A stretch of 64,000 nt of DNA, taken from assembly GCA_018257865.1 (NCBI GenBank), contig JAEUBA010000038.1:62001-126000 (forward strand), written 5' to 3'. The position numbers and the translations under genes are program-made. The DNA is from Stereocaulon alpinum. Its lineage: Eukaryota > Ascomycota > Lecanoromycetes > Lecanorales > Stereocaulaceae. This document shows, one piece after another, positions 33,359 to 44,660 of the stretch (its first letter is position 1; each line of letters starts with the position of its first letter). Under the pieces are notes generated by a model. It searched no databases, was not told where the DNA came from, and saw only the letters and a program-made list of their open reading frames with translations.

Positions 33359-35605
33359 TCATAAAGGTCGAATCTTGCTCTTCACCCTCGCAACAAGCTC
33401 CTCGACATCATCTCCCCCTTCGCCTCTCCCTTTTCTCTTCCTACTACGCAACCTTTCCTCGTCAACATCCTCACCGTCCCTATCATTGATTTTCCTCCTC
33501 CTTCTTCCCTCCTCCAAAAGCTCCTTCATCCCCTCCGTCCCCTTGTACCTTGGATGACTCGGATCAATCGCATACTCATTCTTCTCAAAAACATCCCTGA
33601 ACCTCTCATCCTGGGTATCAATCTTGAATTGATCCCTTTCCTTCGCTGCTAACGCCTCTTTTTCACTCTCACTAAGCTTGCTTTTCGCCCTCTTCTTCTT
33701 CTTAGCAAGAGCTTTCTCCGCTTTGGCGATCCCATTGATGTCAAAGTGTTGCATGTCTGTTGAGCCAGTCTTGTCGTCGACCATTAATAGTTCGAGCTCG
33801 GCGCGCTTGGCTGCTGCGGCTGCTTCGTCAGCGGCTCGTTGTTCACGTTTCAAGCGTTTCTCGACTTTGCGTTGGGATGTGGTGGCGGCTCTGTCATGGG
33901 TGGCGGCAGCGAAGAACGGGTCTGAGAAACCGAGATCTTGGTCTTCTGCGGTAGGCCGGTCATCTGGTACGGTTTTGGGGTTCTCTGAGTCTTCAGGGGC
34001 GTCTGTGGCATTGCGTGATTCCTTCATCTTCTCTTTCCTCCGGGCTTTTCGCTCTTTTTCTTTGCGGACATACTTTTCTACTGTTGTCTCGTCTCGCTCC
34101 GGTTCGTTCTCAAAGACAGAACCATTATTTGGCCCTGACGATAGACCTGATGAAAACGTGATTTGCATGTCACCCACAGGAGCATTCTTGTCGATGTTTG
34201 ACTTTCTCCCTGCTGACTCATTCTGCAGGCCAAGCAGTGCTCGCATCCGTTGTCGTTCAGCTTCTTTCTTTGAAAGCTTTGGACTTGTTGCCGCAGCATT
34301 CTCTGCGCCTTCAACAGCGCTGACTGTCGTATCGTTAGTCGCATCAACTACCACAGGCTCTGGGCCCTCGTCTTCTGAGCTATCGCTCCCTAAATACGCC
34401 TTAAGGTCATTCTCATCAATCTCTGCCCTGCTACCACCAAAAGCCCTCTTTTGCGCCTCTTTCCTCGTCCCATCATCTGCATCCCACGTCAGCCGAACTT
34501 TACTGTGCTGCAATGCATCTGTAACGAATTCGTTCGGTCTATAGCCGTCCGGTATCCTTTCACATTCATCCCGTGGCTTGTCCTCTGAGAAGTCCGTGTC
34601 GTCTGGTATGTATCGTAAGTCGAAGAAATTGGCTGTAGTGAGGTATTCGGTGCCATCAACAGCGTCGTACACAGCTTGGGCGGTGGAGGTAGACGAGCAT
34701 TCGAGGACAGCGTAGTAATACCGTAATCTTTCGAGCTGGTACCGCCGTAGCTTTGCAGAATTGAATTCTTGGCCCTGGTCTTCCTTGAGTATAGACTTCT
34801 TTATCCTCTCGTCTTCTGCCTCGTCATCTTCATCTTCATCTTCCTCTTCTGAACCTAAAGACTCGCCAGACTCCTGAACATCAGTCTTACGCTGACCAAA
34901 TATCTCTTTCGGCGGCCCCTCCAGCTCTTCCCTCTCCATTCTTTTCTTCCCAAACTCGCTAGGGTAAATCGAGATTTTTCGTATCCGCCCGCTACCAGGC
35001 ACAAAACTCGAAAATACAGCCATCAAATCCGTCGCTCGTATGTTGTCCCAATCCAGGTTGACCACTGCTAATCGTGACGATACTTCGCCGTTCGGTATGC
35101 CGCCTTCCCCTTCTTGCTCCTCGAGAAGCCCAAACACTTCCTCCTCCTGTTCTTCATCCACATCTTCATCGGACGAGCTTTCTTCTGATGACGACAACTC
35201 CTCATCCTTAACTTTTACTCGCTCCAGCTCTCGCGCGACCTCTTCGTCCTTGTCCTCTTCATCGTCTGAACCATTGTCATCCTCGTCCGCCAACTTGTAG
35301 TATTTTTCAAGCTCTTTCCTCCCTGCATCCCTTTCTAGTCTTCTCCCGTATCTGTCGACTTTTGCTCTACTGGAAAAGTTCTCATCACGCAGCATGTGCG
35401 CAAAGCGCTTGTCGATCTGCACATGAGTGCTCCTTTTCGAGGGGAGACGAAAGCGGGGATCTGTCTGGATGTTCGAAAATCTAGGATCAGCTGGTGAGGG
35501 AGTCAGTAGACATTCATCGAATATACTGGGTGCGCAATTACAGATATTATCCGCAGAACTGGCCCCAGAGCCTTTTGGGGGTTTCTGCTTCACGGGCTTT
35601 GGCAT
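33359..35605 (-). CDS. ESF1: Pre-rRNA processing protein Esf1
   Basis: Nucleolar protein needed for early 18S rRNA processing and 40S biogenesis. Intronless, 748 aa. The N-terminus has the family block DPRFSNIQTDPRFRLPSKR followed by KVDRYGRRL. Long acidic tracts follow (DDNGSDDEEDKDEE and others). The central RNA-binding-like region includes VVNLDWDNIRATDLMAVFSS and LRYYYAVLECSS. The C-terminal basic region contains QFKIDTQDERFRDVFEKNEYAIDPSHPRYK, quoted in part as DERFRDVFEKNEYAIDP, the most conserved segment of the family. The extreme C-terminus is Lys/Arg-rich. Confidence 0.95.
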   Translation of the reverse strand: MPKPVKQKPPKGSGASSADNICNCAPSIFDECLLTPSPADPRFSNIQTDPRFRLPSKRSTHVQIDKRFAHMLRDENFSSRAKVDRYGRRLERDAGRKELEKYYKLADEDDNGSDDEEDKDEEVARELERVKVKDEELSSSEESSSDEDVDEEQEEEVFGLLEEQEGEGGIPNGEVSSRLAVVNLDWDNIRATDLMAVFSSFVPGSGRIRKISIYPSEFGKKRMEREELEGPPKEIFGQRKTDVQESGESLGSEEEDEDEDDEAEDERIKKSILKEDQGQEFNSAKLRRYQLERLRYYYAVLECSSTSTAQAVYDAVDGTEYLTTANFFDLRYIPDDTDFSEDKPRDECERIPDGYRPNEFVTDALQHSKVRLTWDADDGTRKEAQKRAFGGSRAEIDENDLKAYLGSDSSEDEGPEPVVVDATNDTTVSAVEGAENAAATSPKLSKKEAERQRMRALLGLQNESAGRKSNIDKNAPVGDMQITFSSGLSSGPNNGSVFENEPERDETTVEKYVRKEKERKARRKEKMKESRNATDAPEDSENPKTVPDDRPTAEDQDLGFSDPFFAAATHDRAATTSQRKVEKRLKREQRAADEAAAAAKRAELELLMVDDKTGSTDMQHFDINGIAKAEKALAKKKKRAKSKLSESEKEALAAKERDQFKIDTQDERFRDVFEKNEYAIDPSHPRYKGTEGMKELLEEGRRRRKINDRDGEDVDEERLRSRKRKGRGEGGDDVEELVARVKSKIRPL

Positions 35606-35955
35606 TGTAACAATATGCTGCTAAGAGTAGCTACACAAGTCTATGATATGCCCAGTAGAAGATCAGTCTAGACAGAACCATCTCATCGTTTGGCATGGTT
35701 ATTGCGAATATTGACTCTCAATCTGCGTTAAGCTCGCGGGAATTTCGTGCATAGCGCTAAGATAGTGATAAGCCTTGCAGGTCTTGGCAGCACATTTGCG
35801 GTCATGACGCGCTCTCACTCAGAAGCTTCGACATGCTTTTACAAGCCAACCCACCGTGATCGCGAAAAGTGAGTGTTAATAGAACTCTGGCGCTGCTCAG
35901 GCATGGATTGCGCCAAAAGAAAGTGCTGCGTCACTCCTCTCAACCTCATCGAGGC

Positions 35956-36498
35956 ATGACAATGTCTCTGTCTCCGTCTCTGTCTCCTCCTCCATGGGCG
36001 ACATACAGAATAGGCCGGGGTGAAACCGGAGTTCTGACTTATGAGCCATACAAGTCCACGCTCCTTCCCCTCTGGCGCTTCAAGACACCAGCCATAGCCC
36101 GCACATCTTCTTCAGATCTTTGGATCGCCTTCCTAAACTACGAAAAGGAGGATGATTTCGTTGGCATGGACATGTGTAGGAAGTTCATACAGATGGGTAT
36201 GACAAGGGCAAAAAGATATGCGAATCACAAGGGCGGGAGGAAGTACGGGGCTGGTGGGAAAGAAGGAGGGAAGGTGATTGAGGTTGAGGAGGGGGCGGAT
36301 TGGGAGGGGAGGAGAGAGAAGGAAGAGGCGAGTCAGGTGTTCAGAGAGGTTTGGGAGAGAGCGAGAAGCCACGGAGGGTATCTAGCGAAGAAGCAGGAGT
36401 TCTTGAGCAGACAAAAAGAATGGGATACGGAGAGGACGCGAAAGGAGGCGCCTGTGGGGAAGGCGAAGAAGAGGAAGCGGAAGGAGGAGGATGGTTAG
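35956..36498 (+). CDS. DUF4385 domain protein
   Basis: 180 aa from the first in-frame ATG. The family is widespread in fungi, plants, bacteria and some large phages, and its function is not established. Core motifs are present: YRIGRGETGVLTYEPYKS, LLPLWRFKTPAIA, DDFVGMDMCRKFIQMG and RAKRYANHKGGRKY. The C-terminus is a Lys/Arg/Glu-rich helix ending KKRKRKEEDG, possibly a nuclear signal. The frame is open upstream to about 35869 without ATG, and a GTGAGT there looks like a donor. A 5' exon (for example ATG at 35803) may therefore exist, and the N-terminus is uncertain. It is divergent from ESF1. Confidence 0.8.
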   Translation: MTMSLSPSLSPPPWATYRIGRGETGVLTYEPYKSTLLPLWRFKTPAIARTSSSDLWIAFLNYEKEDDFVGMDMCRKFIQMGMTRAKRYANHKGGRKYGAGGKEGGKVIEVEEGADWEGRREKEEASQVFREVWERARSHGGYLAKKQEFLSRQKEWDTERTRKEAPVGKAKKRKRKEEDG

Positions 36499-36937
36499 GA
36501 CTTAGGAGTATACAGCTTCTCCACCATAACAGATAGAATTTGCAAACCACGTAGGATACCGCACGAGGTGCGTCGAAATTGCATGCTTGGTTACGCTTAG
36601 TCGCAATAGTTGAGACTTCCAGTCCCGGCACAGAATCGCAATTACAATGCCGTATTCAATGAACCGGTACCCCCTATTTCTATCTTTGGAGTAAGTATGG
36701 GGAAAGTGCCACGGAAGCGAATGGTCGCAGCCAATGGACAAGCGCCTTCGCCCATAGTGAAAGCACAACGCTGAACCCCTGGCTGATTTGCGCATCTGAG
36801 ACACTCCTGCATGTATGGAATGATGATAAGAGAAAGATTTCGAAAATGAGGAATGGTGTGACGCAACTCTTCGGAGACAGCTTCTAGCGGATTTCCGACT
36901 GAACGAATGACCCGAAGCCATGATAGTAGCTGCAGCC
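36499..36937. other. Intergenic, convergent 3' flanks
   Basis: 439 bp between the DUF4385 gene and the large low-complexity gene. Minus-strand ORFs here are antisense or chance frames. Nothing recognised. Confidence 0.5.
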
Positions 36938-39900
36938 CTAATGAACCGCATTCGTAGCACGCTGACCCCATGCAGGGTGGTTCTTGCCGGGTTGTCCGCG
37001 TGCTGGTCCAGGTGGACCACTCTGTGTGATATTCCTCTGGGGTCCACGCTGAGGATTTTTCTGCTCGCTGTTGAAGTTCCCTGAGCTATCCCGGGGTTTG
37101 AAGCCTTTGCTCGCGTTCCGTCCCTGGTAAGGACGAGAAGCTGATTGAGCATGACCCGGACCCTGAGATGCTGGACGTGATATCGACACTGATTTGGGGA
37201 CTTGCATTCCCAACATCCGAATGAAGATCATGATGCCGCCAGTTGACGAGGAGATGTCCTTCTCGATAAAGGCCTCTTTGCTGGCGGAATCCACTTCTTT
37301 ACTTAATTTCGAATTTCTATATTGGCCTCGCTTTGGTGCTTGAACAGCAGACCACCCAACTTCTGGAGCCTGTGTCGGAATCTGCACAGCCGGAAGAGAC
37401 CCAAATTCACGGTTTTCGAAGAGCGCTTCTTCGTCTTCCATGGCCTTGGAAGCTACCTCCAGTGACCGACTGATTGCTTCTCCGCTCTTTGGAGGAAGTG
37501 AGACAGCTGCAGAAATCTGCACTGGGGGCGAGTCCAGAGGCATTTTCGTAGCTGAAAATTCGGCAACTTGGGCAAATTTCTTCTCCGGTGACGCTTTCTT
37601 GACGCCCAGTAAACCATTGAACCTATCTTGCCACGAAGGATTGTTCACTAACGGCTGCGATGCCGCACGTATGGGGATCGCTCTAACCTCTGTCAACTGT
37701 GGAGACTGCACTGGAGTGTTAACGGCAGGTGGTAGTTTCACTTTTGGCTTATCCTTGACGAAAGGTAGGTTGACGTGTGGCCGCAATGAGTCACGAATGT
37801 AGGCAGGGTGGAAGTGAGCCCAATCCTCTGGTGGTGGGGGTGAAGACGAACTACGATAGCCAGGCGGATATCGTGCTCCATTCTGATAATGCGGGTGTAC
37901 GGCTGTTCCTGCTGGGAAGAAACGCGATCCACGACCAATACCACCAGCACTGTAGGAAGGCAAATTGACTGGAGCCGTGAACGACGGGCTTTGGACGTCT
38001 CCGTTGATCTGTGGGCCCACAAATCGATCATGAGTACTCTGTCCCTTCACAACACCAACGATCTGCCGCTGACCGTGCTCATCAACTTTGGCCTGCCGCC
38101 AAGTTTCGTTCATGATCGGAAGTTGAGGTTCTGGTCGTCGAATGCCCAAGCGAGCGTCTTCCGCCTGCCTGGCCGCATACTGCTGTGCGGCTTGACGATT
38201 TCTCTCGGCATCAGTAGTCTGAAAATTACCCCACGCAGCCAGAGTCGACTTTTGCGGCTCAGGACCTCGCACAGGCCGCTCAGCGTTGTTCATCTGAGAC
38301 TTGAACTGTGGTCCTGTGCCGAATTGAGGAGGCGTAACATGTGTGTCAATATTCGGTGGGGGGGCTGGGTGTTCAGGTCTATTTGCTGGAGTCGGTGCCT
38401 CAGAAGGAGGGAATGTTGGGATCGTCTGGAAGTCCTCAACGACAGGGGACGGGCCCATCTCATGTGATCGAATCTCTGATGATTCGCGTGGCCGCTGCAA
38501 ATGTCTTGGTGGGCCGATTGGCTCGAGGGCCGGTGACGCGAACTGCTCTTGCGGCCTTGACTGTGGTCTCTGTACGCTCCTGTCAAAGGTCCCATTTCCA
38601 AGATTCCTAGCATGAGATGGTGGACCCCATACACTACTGGAAGCAGATGGCTCTCTTGCCATCCCCTGCCCACTCCAACCTGTATATGCATTGGAATCTC
38701 TCGAAGTGTTGTTCCATGGCTGTTGCCTTGCCTCTCGAACTATGTTCTGATTTGAGGCATCTGGCGCACGATAGATAGGCGCATCTGGATGCTTTGATGG
38801 CGTTGCCCCATTGATCCTTGGCGATGGTAAAGGCTCGGGTTGCTCGGCTTTGGGTTCGAGTCCCGGTGGCGAAATTCTTTGAATTGGTGCTTGAAGCCTA
38901 GTCTTCTCCATGGTTGAGCGTTCATTGGGGGGCTGTGGCACGTTGTTTGAGGTAGCAGGGTGTAATTTCATCATCCCATACTGTTGAGGCATTCCAAATG
39001 CATCAGGCGCTGGAGGCTTTGGTGGAGACCGCGATGTCGATGTAGATACTTCTTGGGCTGGTGCAAGGACTTGAGAGTTTGGAGAGACTTCCTGCTTTTC
39101 CGGGTCCCTCTTTTCGACAATGACCGGGTCTATCTGTCTCTTCTCGTTCTGTTTTTCAGGTTCCTCCATCGCAGGTTCGCGTTTTTCTTCTAGAGGCTCT
39201 AAGCCTAATTGTTCCATCTTCAACCGAATTCGCTCTCTCTTGGCAGCCTCTTCCCGCTCTTCTTCCTCTTTCTTGCGTTTGATCGCCATCTCTCGCTTCG
39301 CTTTCATCATTTGCGCCTGATGCGCAACATCGTCGCGCATGGTAGCCGCGGCTTGGTCCGGTCTGCTCTGGTATGGGGATACAGCTGTTGATCGGGCTTC
39401 CTGCGATAGTTGAGAATGCTGCATTCCAGGGGACTGCGTTGCTGAGTGAGACGATTGTTGTGCTGGAGAGGCACCGCGGTGTGGAAACGTCGGCTGTGCA
39501 TGGCCAGGAGTCGATGGAGATCGTAGCGCTTGCGAATGCTGTGAATCACGGCGTTGCTGGAGCATCTCCATAGGCATCCTTGTCATATCGGATCCCTTGC
39601 TCGTTGACATTCGTCGACCTTGTGGTCCACTCTCTCCGCTCACAGTGGAGGAGCCTCGACGGGCCCAAGGAGCAGGATCTTGTTGGCTACCGGAACGGTG
39701 GGTTTGGAAAGCGGCTGAGGGTTCTGCGGGTTCGTGCTGGTCGCGTGCTGAGCCTCTCTGGAGCAAAGCAGGAGGTCTGAAATTTTGATCCTTCCGGACT
39801 GATCCTCGGCGGCCGGCATTGGCTGGCTCATACTGACCGTTTTGTGCATTATAAAGCTGTCCGGCATTCTGGTTATCTCGTCTTGTTCGAGTAAAATCAT

Positions 39901-41028
39901 CGGCGGCGATTTCCATGGCGGCTGGGGGTGGCATAGAATTACTTCCATAAGGATCATTGTATTGTGGTCTTGATGTGGGTTGAGGATTAGGAGGATTGAT
40001 ATCGACCGGAGGGACCTTATCAACGGGCGGTAAAGATGCCCATGGTGATCTCGTAGGGGTAGGAGCTGAGGGTTTCGCGACTAGTGTTGGCTTGTCCGAG
40101 GGTGTTTTCAAGACCAGTCCGCCAGACTTTGGTTGAGCAGCAGAGCGAGGTTTTAATACAGTCGCATTAGGCCCAACTGTGGTCGTAGGCTTTTGCTGCG
40201 CAGCAAGCTTGGCTTTAGCTTCCTCTTCCTGACGTTCCTTTTCGACCATAGCTCTTGCTTGCTCTTCCGCAAGAAGGGCCGCAGGGTCATTCTGCGATAG
40301 TGTTATCTTCGTACCGTCATTCCATTCGATGGTTTCCGGCGCCCAATCGTCTTCATCGTCGTCGATGTCCGCCCATTTAGACTCTTTACCATCCGCGTCC
40401 GCCTGAAGTCTTGTAGCGAGATGTATGCCGTACTGCTGCTTGAGCTCCTCGTCTGTAAAATGCTTTGGTGTAGGTTGTGGGGCGGCTGGACAGGTTGTCA
40501 GTACAGGAGCTAGGTGAGAAGGCTAAACAGAAGCATACCTCTATTCCTATTCCACACTTGCATCGGGTCCGGTCCCGATCCCCCTTTGTTGGATCCAAAG
40601 TGCGAGGATTTAGGGGTTGAGGCCTTGTTCCCACTTGCGGTCTTGGCAACGAGTCGGGGGCGCGGTGCTGGTGGCATAATGTTTCCGACAGCTGCTGTGT
40701 TTGTGGCTACCTCGGTCAGTTAAAAGTCGCAATCTTCATAGATTGTGATCTTACCACTATCACCATTAATCTTGGCAGCTGGTGCGGTCGGCGTGCCCGC
40801 TTTGGCAAGGAAATTCTTAGTGACTGATACCGCCTTGAATGTGATAGGCTTCTTGACGGAGTTTGAGCGTGCATGATGGTGTGTATCGGATTCATCCTTG
40901 CTTGCTGCTTCATCTGATTTCAGAGGTCCTCCCGTATCGGTATCTGAGCCAACACTGCCATCGATTGCTATCTGCTCCGCCGGTGCGTCGGATGTTTCCT
41001 GCTCGTGAACATGGTCGATCGATGACAT
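36938..41028 (-). CDS. Conserved fungal low-complexity protein, function unknown
   Basis: Three exons (41028-40755, 40706-40539, 40485-36938) give 1329 aa. I recognise no catalytic domain. The N-terminal 220 residues look conserved and ordered: KPITFKAVSVTKNFLAKAG, PPAPRPRLVAKT, and HFTDEELKQQYGIHLATRL followed by an acidic stretch (WADIDDDEDDWAPETIEW). Then come a coiled-coil-like Glu/Lys segment and about 800 residues rich in Pro, Gln, Ser and Arg. Another Lys/Glu-rich helix (KREMAIKRKKEEEERE) sits near the middle. The C-terminus is Gly/Arg/Gln-rich (GPGHAQSASRPYQGR), as in RNA-associated proteins. The intron 1 acceptor was set at GGTAG, because the nearby GAG breaks the frame. A role in RNA or chromatin binding is only a guess. 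Confidence 0.75.
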
Positions 41029-41684
41029 ACGTGTTGGTAGGGTGAATTCAATAAGGTATTTTGTGAGTGGGAGGTAGATGAACGCCGAAGGAAGGGTGAT
41101 TGTTCGCCTTGGTCGTGTCGTTTGATGGGGGTGACTCGATTGATGTTCGCAAGGTGTCAGTCAATTTAGAGACTGACGAATCGGGTTAGAGGCCGCCCGA
41201 GGAGCCAAATCTTTAACGCAGGGGTACGCTACATGTTTCTTCAACATATCACGGTCAATCATAACACCTCTGGTATCCTAAATTGTACTGGGGTGTCTAG
41301 CTGCACAACTGCTACGATTCCGGTATGAAAAGGAACAGTCTCATCCGTCCACTAATCGCCGATGTATGTAATTTTCAGACAATGAATGGAGTCGGATAGG
41401 CAGTAGTCTATCGCAAGGGTGCTGTTACTATCAGCAATCGTATTATATATTGTTATCACTGATAGAGTCATGGTGCTCACTCATGGCTCTCTTTTCGGAC
41501 TCACGTACAAATTTAAATATGCCACAGCTTAGTGAATTTAGCCTTCAGAACCGACTCACATGAATTCGTATATCTCCTACTATATATATTTCCAGCTAAA
41601 CGCTTCACCCTCTTCTATACCTAACAATCTGATAGACATCAATTTCACGGAAAGGAAAGACAGTGTCATCATCGATCCGTCAAC
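41029..41684. other. Divergent promoter region with TATA-like box
   Basis: 656 bp between the divergent low-complexity gene and the F-box-like gene. A TATATATATT run lies at 41581-41590, about 95 bp before the F-box-like ATG. A perfect 7-bp inverted pair CTATCAG/CTGATAG flanks an AT-rich stretch near 41430-41465. No gene seen. Confidence 0.45.
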
Positions 41685-42866
41685 ATGGTAGACTCTTTCG
41701 GCAAGCTGCCTGCAGAGCTCAGGTTCACGATTATGTCTCATGCTCCTGACCTCAAAACCCTGTTTAACCTTTCTGTTGCATACCCAGACTTAGTACCAGA
41801 GCTCGAACCAACAGCGCAGGTGCTCATACCAGGAGTCATATCGCGATCCCTGTCTACTGAGCTCGAGCAGCTTGTTAATGCTATCCTTACCGTCCGCGCC
41901 AACCCCTCAATAGTGAGTATGGTATACCCTTACAAAAGCGGCTTTCTTGAATGCTATGCTATTCAAGCCGACTGGTCAACGAACGTTTTACATAACCTGG
42001 AGTTCCTTACGAATATCCAATCAGCCATTGAATTCTTCGCTCAAGGCTTCATACGAAAACAAATGTATTCGGACAAAGAACGAGACTCCGAACCGCCTAC
42101 GAGGACTGAAATGGAACGCATACATCGTGCACTCTGGAGGATTGAATTTTGCTGTAAGCTGCAACAAATTCGAGCACCAAGTGTACTTGCTCTATCGCGC
42201 CGCTTGTGTAGCTACTTGATCACAATTACGCCCTGGGAAGCCGAAGAGCTAGAATGTGTATATGACTATCTCGCGGGCTTTCTTATGGGAGATGCCGACA
42301 CCGACCAGATTCTCGAGTGTTCAGATGCCGATGTTTCACTCAAGCTTCGAAAGTTGGTATATCCAACATCCACAAACCATTGGAATTCTAGGGAGACCTC
42401 TCGCGTCTTGTCAAAAGGTCTGGTTTCCCTCCACAACCGTTCACCTTTGCCACATACAGATCATCAATCTCGGAAGCTAGAAGACGGCCAGTCATGGGGC
42501 GATTCATTCATACGTCAAACTTTATACGAAGCCGCACTCGATCGCGAGCCGATCCCAGAACGACTAAAGGCATTGATTATAGGCCACGTTCCCAACGCTA
42601 GATGGAATTACGAAGATACCGACGCCTCACTTCCAAACGTCGGCTGGCGTTACATCCACCCTTTGATGCCCAACAAAACCTCCATGCAGAGGCGTCCGTT
42701 CAAGTATCTCCACCGCCGGGGCTACTTCATTTGGGACAAAAAGCGTCTCATGTCGTGGGGGCTTCTGTCACGGAAGTTCAGCAATGACTACCACATGTTT
42801 TTGCGTTTGTCAAACTGTCCCTACATATTGAAGATCGCGCAGAAAAACACAATACAAGTGAAGTAA
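41685..42866 (+). CDS. F-box-like hypothetical protein
   Basis: Intronless, 393 aa. The N-terminus (GKLPAELRFTIMSHAPDLKTLFNLSVAYPDL) fits the F-box pattern LP.EL...I......L..L..L....; only part is quoted as GKLPAELRFTIMSHAPD. The rest is a divergent alpha-helical region typical of the large family of fungal F-box-like proteins, with no named C-terminal repeat. If real it would act as a substrate adaptor of an SCF ubiquitin ligase. A TATA-like run sits about 95 bp upstream. It stands alone next to a gene-poor region, which suits an accessory gene. Confidence 0.7.
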   Translation: MVDSFGKLPAELRFTIMSHAPDLKTLFNLSVAYPDLVPELEPTAQVLIPGVISRSLSTELEQLVNAILTVRANPSIVSMVYPYKSGFLECYAIQADWSTNVLHNLEFLTNIQSAIEFFAQGFIRKQMYSDKERDSEPPTRTEMERIHRALWRIEFCCKLQQIRAPSVLALSRRLCSYLITITPWEAEELECVYDYLAGFLMGDADTDQILECSDADVSLKLRKLVYPTSTNHWNSRETSRVLSKGLVSLHNRSPLPHTDHQSRKLEDGQSWGDSFIRQTLYEAALDREPIPERLKALIIGHVPNARWNYEDTDASLPNVGWRYIHPLMPNKTSMQRRPFKYLHRRGYFIWDKKRLMSWGLLSRKFSNDYHMFLRLSNCPYILKIAQKNTIQVK

Positions 42867-44128
42867 TCTATAAGCTGTACGATAGGCGTGTCTGCCAATG
42901 TCTCAGCCATGGTTGTCCATCTTGTGACCGGCAGTCCTGATATAGGAACTTGTGGATTGGTTGTTGAGAAAGTTGCAAGGGTACTCGAGATCCCACGTAA
43001 GCCCAAAGGAATCCCACCTTAAATCGAACAATTTCGAACAGTCTGTTTGAGATTAATATGCCAAGAGACCCCATTCACTGTACATAGATGCTCTAGGTAC
43101 TCTACTGTCTGTTCCTGACATCTCAAAGTCCACCACGAATGCGATGCTCGTATTGTGCAAGGCTCCATCGCTCCCATCAACCTAGTAACAGCACCAACAC
43201 ACCCCCTCCCAATCCCAAAAAACCCTATCCAGACTACCTCTCAACCACAAGCCCTGTCTAATCTTTCCCAAACCTTTTAAGATCATTTCAAGCAAATACC
43301 TCTCCCCTCACATTATTTTCGTACACATATCCACACCAGCCACCAATTAACTCTCCCATGCCGCCCTCTCGCCCCTCCTCTCTCATCCCAGCACGCTTCC
43401 CTTCTCCCATTCAATTCATTCCGATAATTAATTACGCCTTTTTGGCGGCATAGACGCCCTTTTTCTTAGCAACTTTTGTTTATGAGTGCGACGAATGTGA
43501 AGTTGAAGTTGCATCTGAGTTTGACGGGAGATGTAGTGGTGGTGGAGGGGGAAGTATATTTATGGAAAGAGGGGAGTGGAAGGGGATTGTGGGTTAGGCG
43601 AGAGTGAGTGGTTTTAGATGTGTATGTATATGTAGAACAATAGTATGGTAGTTTTGAATCGCTATGGTAGCGAAGTTCCGATAATGGGACGTAGGTGTTT
43701 CTATAAATCTGAGTAGTCGCAATGGGACAGCTTTGCCACTAATTCCGCCTAGGTGGTAAGAGGGGAAGGATTCTTGGATGTTGACAGTGAGTCGTGGATA
43801 AGAAGGCGAGCAACGACATGCAGGCGAATACAGCACATCGGAATATGTTCTTTAGGTGCAAATCAGATGCGTGTTCGAGAATGTCACTGTTTATGCCCAG
43901 TTGAGCATGAAAGGCTATGGAACTATGAGAGATCCTGTAACGACTGGGAAAGCTCGCTCCATCTGCATCACAACATCGCCACCATCTGTACTCTAGACTC
44001 TCGAGGATCTTTTCAAGGGCAAGCGCTGAGGTAGACGCAGGCGCCGCTACTTTTACCACACTTCATGTCAGCAAGCGATCGTAAAACGGACTAGGCCACG
44101 TACCATAGCATCTCAAGACTAAGAATCG
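42867..44128. other. Intergenic, 1.26 kb
   Basis: Pyrimidine-rich on the plus strand around 43.2-43.4 kb. Short ORFs on both strands (43594-44059) have no recognisable domain and overlap each other. I see no RNA gene. Confidence 0.4.
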
Positions 44129-44458
44129 TTACCAAGTAAATTGACCATGATTATTGGAAAGAATCCCACTGAGGTCAATGGTTGATGTACGCCAGCCTCG
44201 TTCGCTGCCAGTTGCGAGTTCGGCGCTCAGTGTTCTGCCATTATCGAGCAACTTCACATTCCGAGAACATGTGCTAAATTTCTGATTTGGGTACTCTAAG
44301 TTTCCATGGTTGTTGCTGATGTGGTCGTCGAGATGGATATTGGCCCTGTTCTAGTCATTGTCGCCTCCATTACTAGTTGCGAGGTCAGCGAAGAGATAGT
44401 ATCCATCTCCTTGCTTCTGAATATCAATGTTCTTCGCGTATGTAGCGAATCCGCCCAT
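44129..44458 (-). pseudogene. Cyanovirin-N homology (CVNH) ORF with one in-frame TAG
   Basis: From the ATG at 44458 to the TAA at 44129-44131 the frame is 110 codons long, matching a single CVNH domain (~100-110 aa), and is interrupted only by TAG at 44353-44351 (codon 36). Both halves of the internally duplicated fold are readable. Repeat 1 runs from FATYAKNIDIQ to IHLDDHISNNHGNLEY. Repeat 2 runs from FSTCSRNVKLL, through LSAELATGSERGWRTSTIDL, to SNNHGQFTW. No intron of plausible length removes the TAG without deleting conserved residues. CVNH proteins are small glycan-binding lectins found in fungi and ferns. Either the allele is recently dead, or the stop is read through. The domain call rests on motif memory. 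Confidence 0.72.
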
Positions 44459-44660
44459 TTTTTGATGAGTTCTGGTATTTGACTCGTGGCTGGTGTTGGT
44501 TCTAGAAATGTATGAAACTGGGGAGAGGATTAATCCTGAGTTGTTTGAATGGCTGTAGGAGAAATATGTGCGAGGTGATGACTTGTTTTATATTCGTGGG
44601 GAGAATCCTAGATCTCATCCGCCCTGTACATACATCTTCATAATGAAGGTGTCCAGAGTG

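Noticed and set aside
33678..34544. 288-codon plus-strand ORF
   Set aside because: It is antisense to ESF1 and Ser/Ala/Phe-rich, as expected from the complement of Glu/Lys-rich codons.
38851..38880. tRNA B-box-like sequence GGTTCGAGTCCCGG
   Set aside because: It lies inside the coding sequence of the low-complexity gene, and I could not fold a cloverleaf or find an A box at the right distance.
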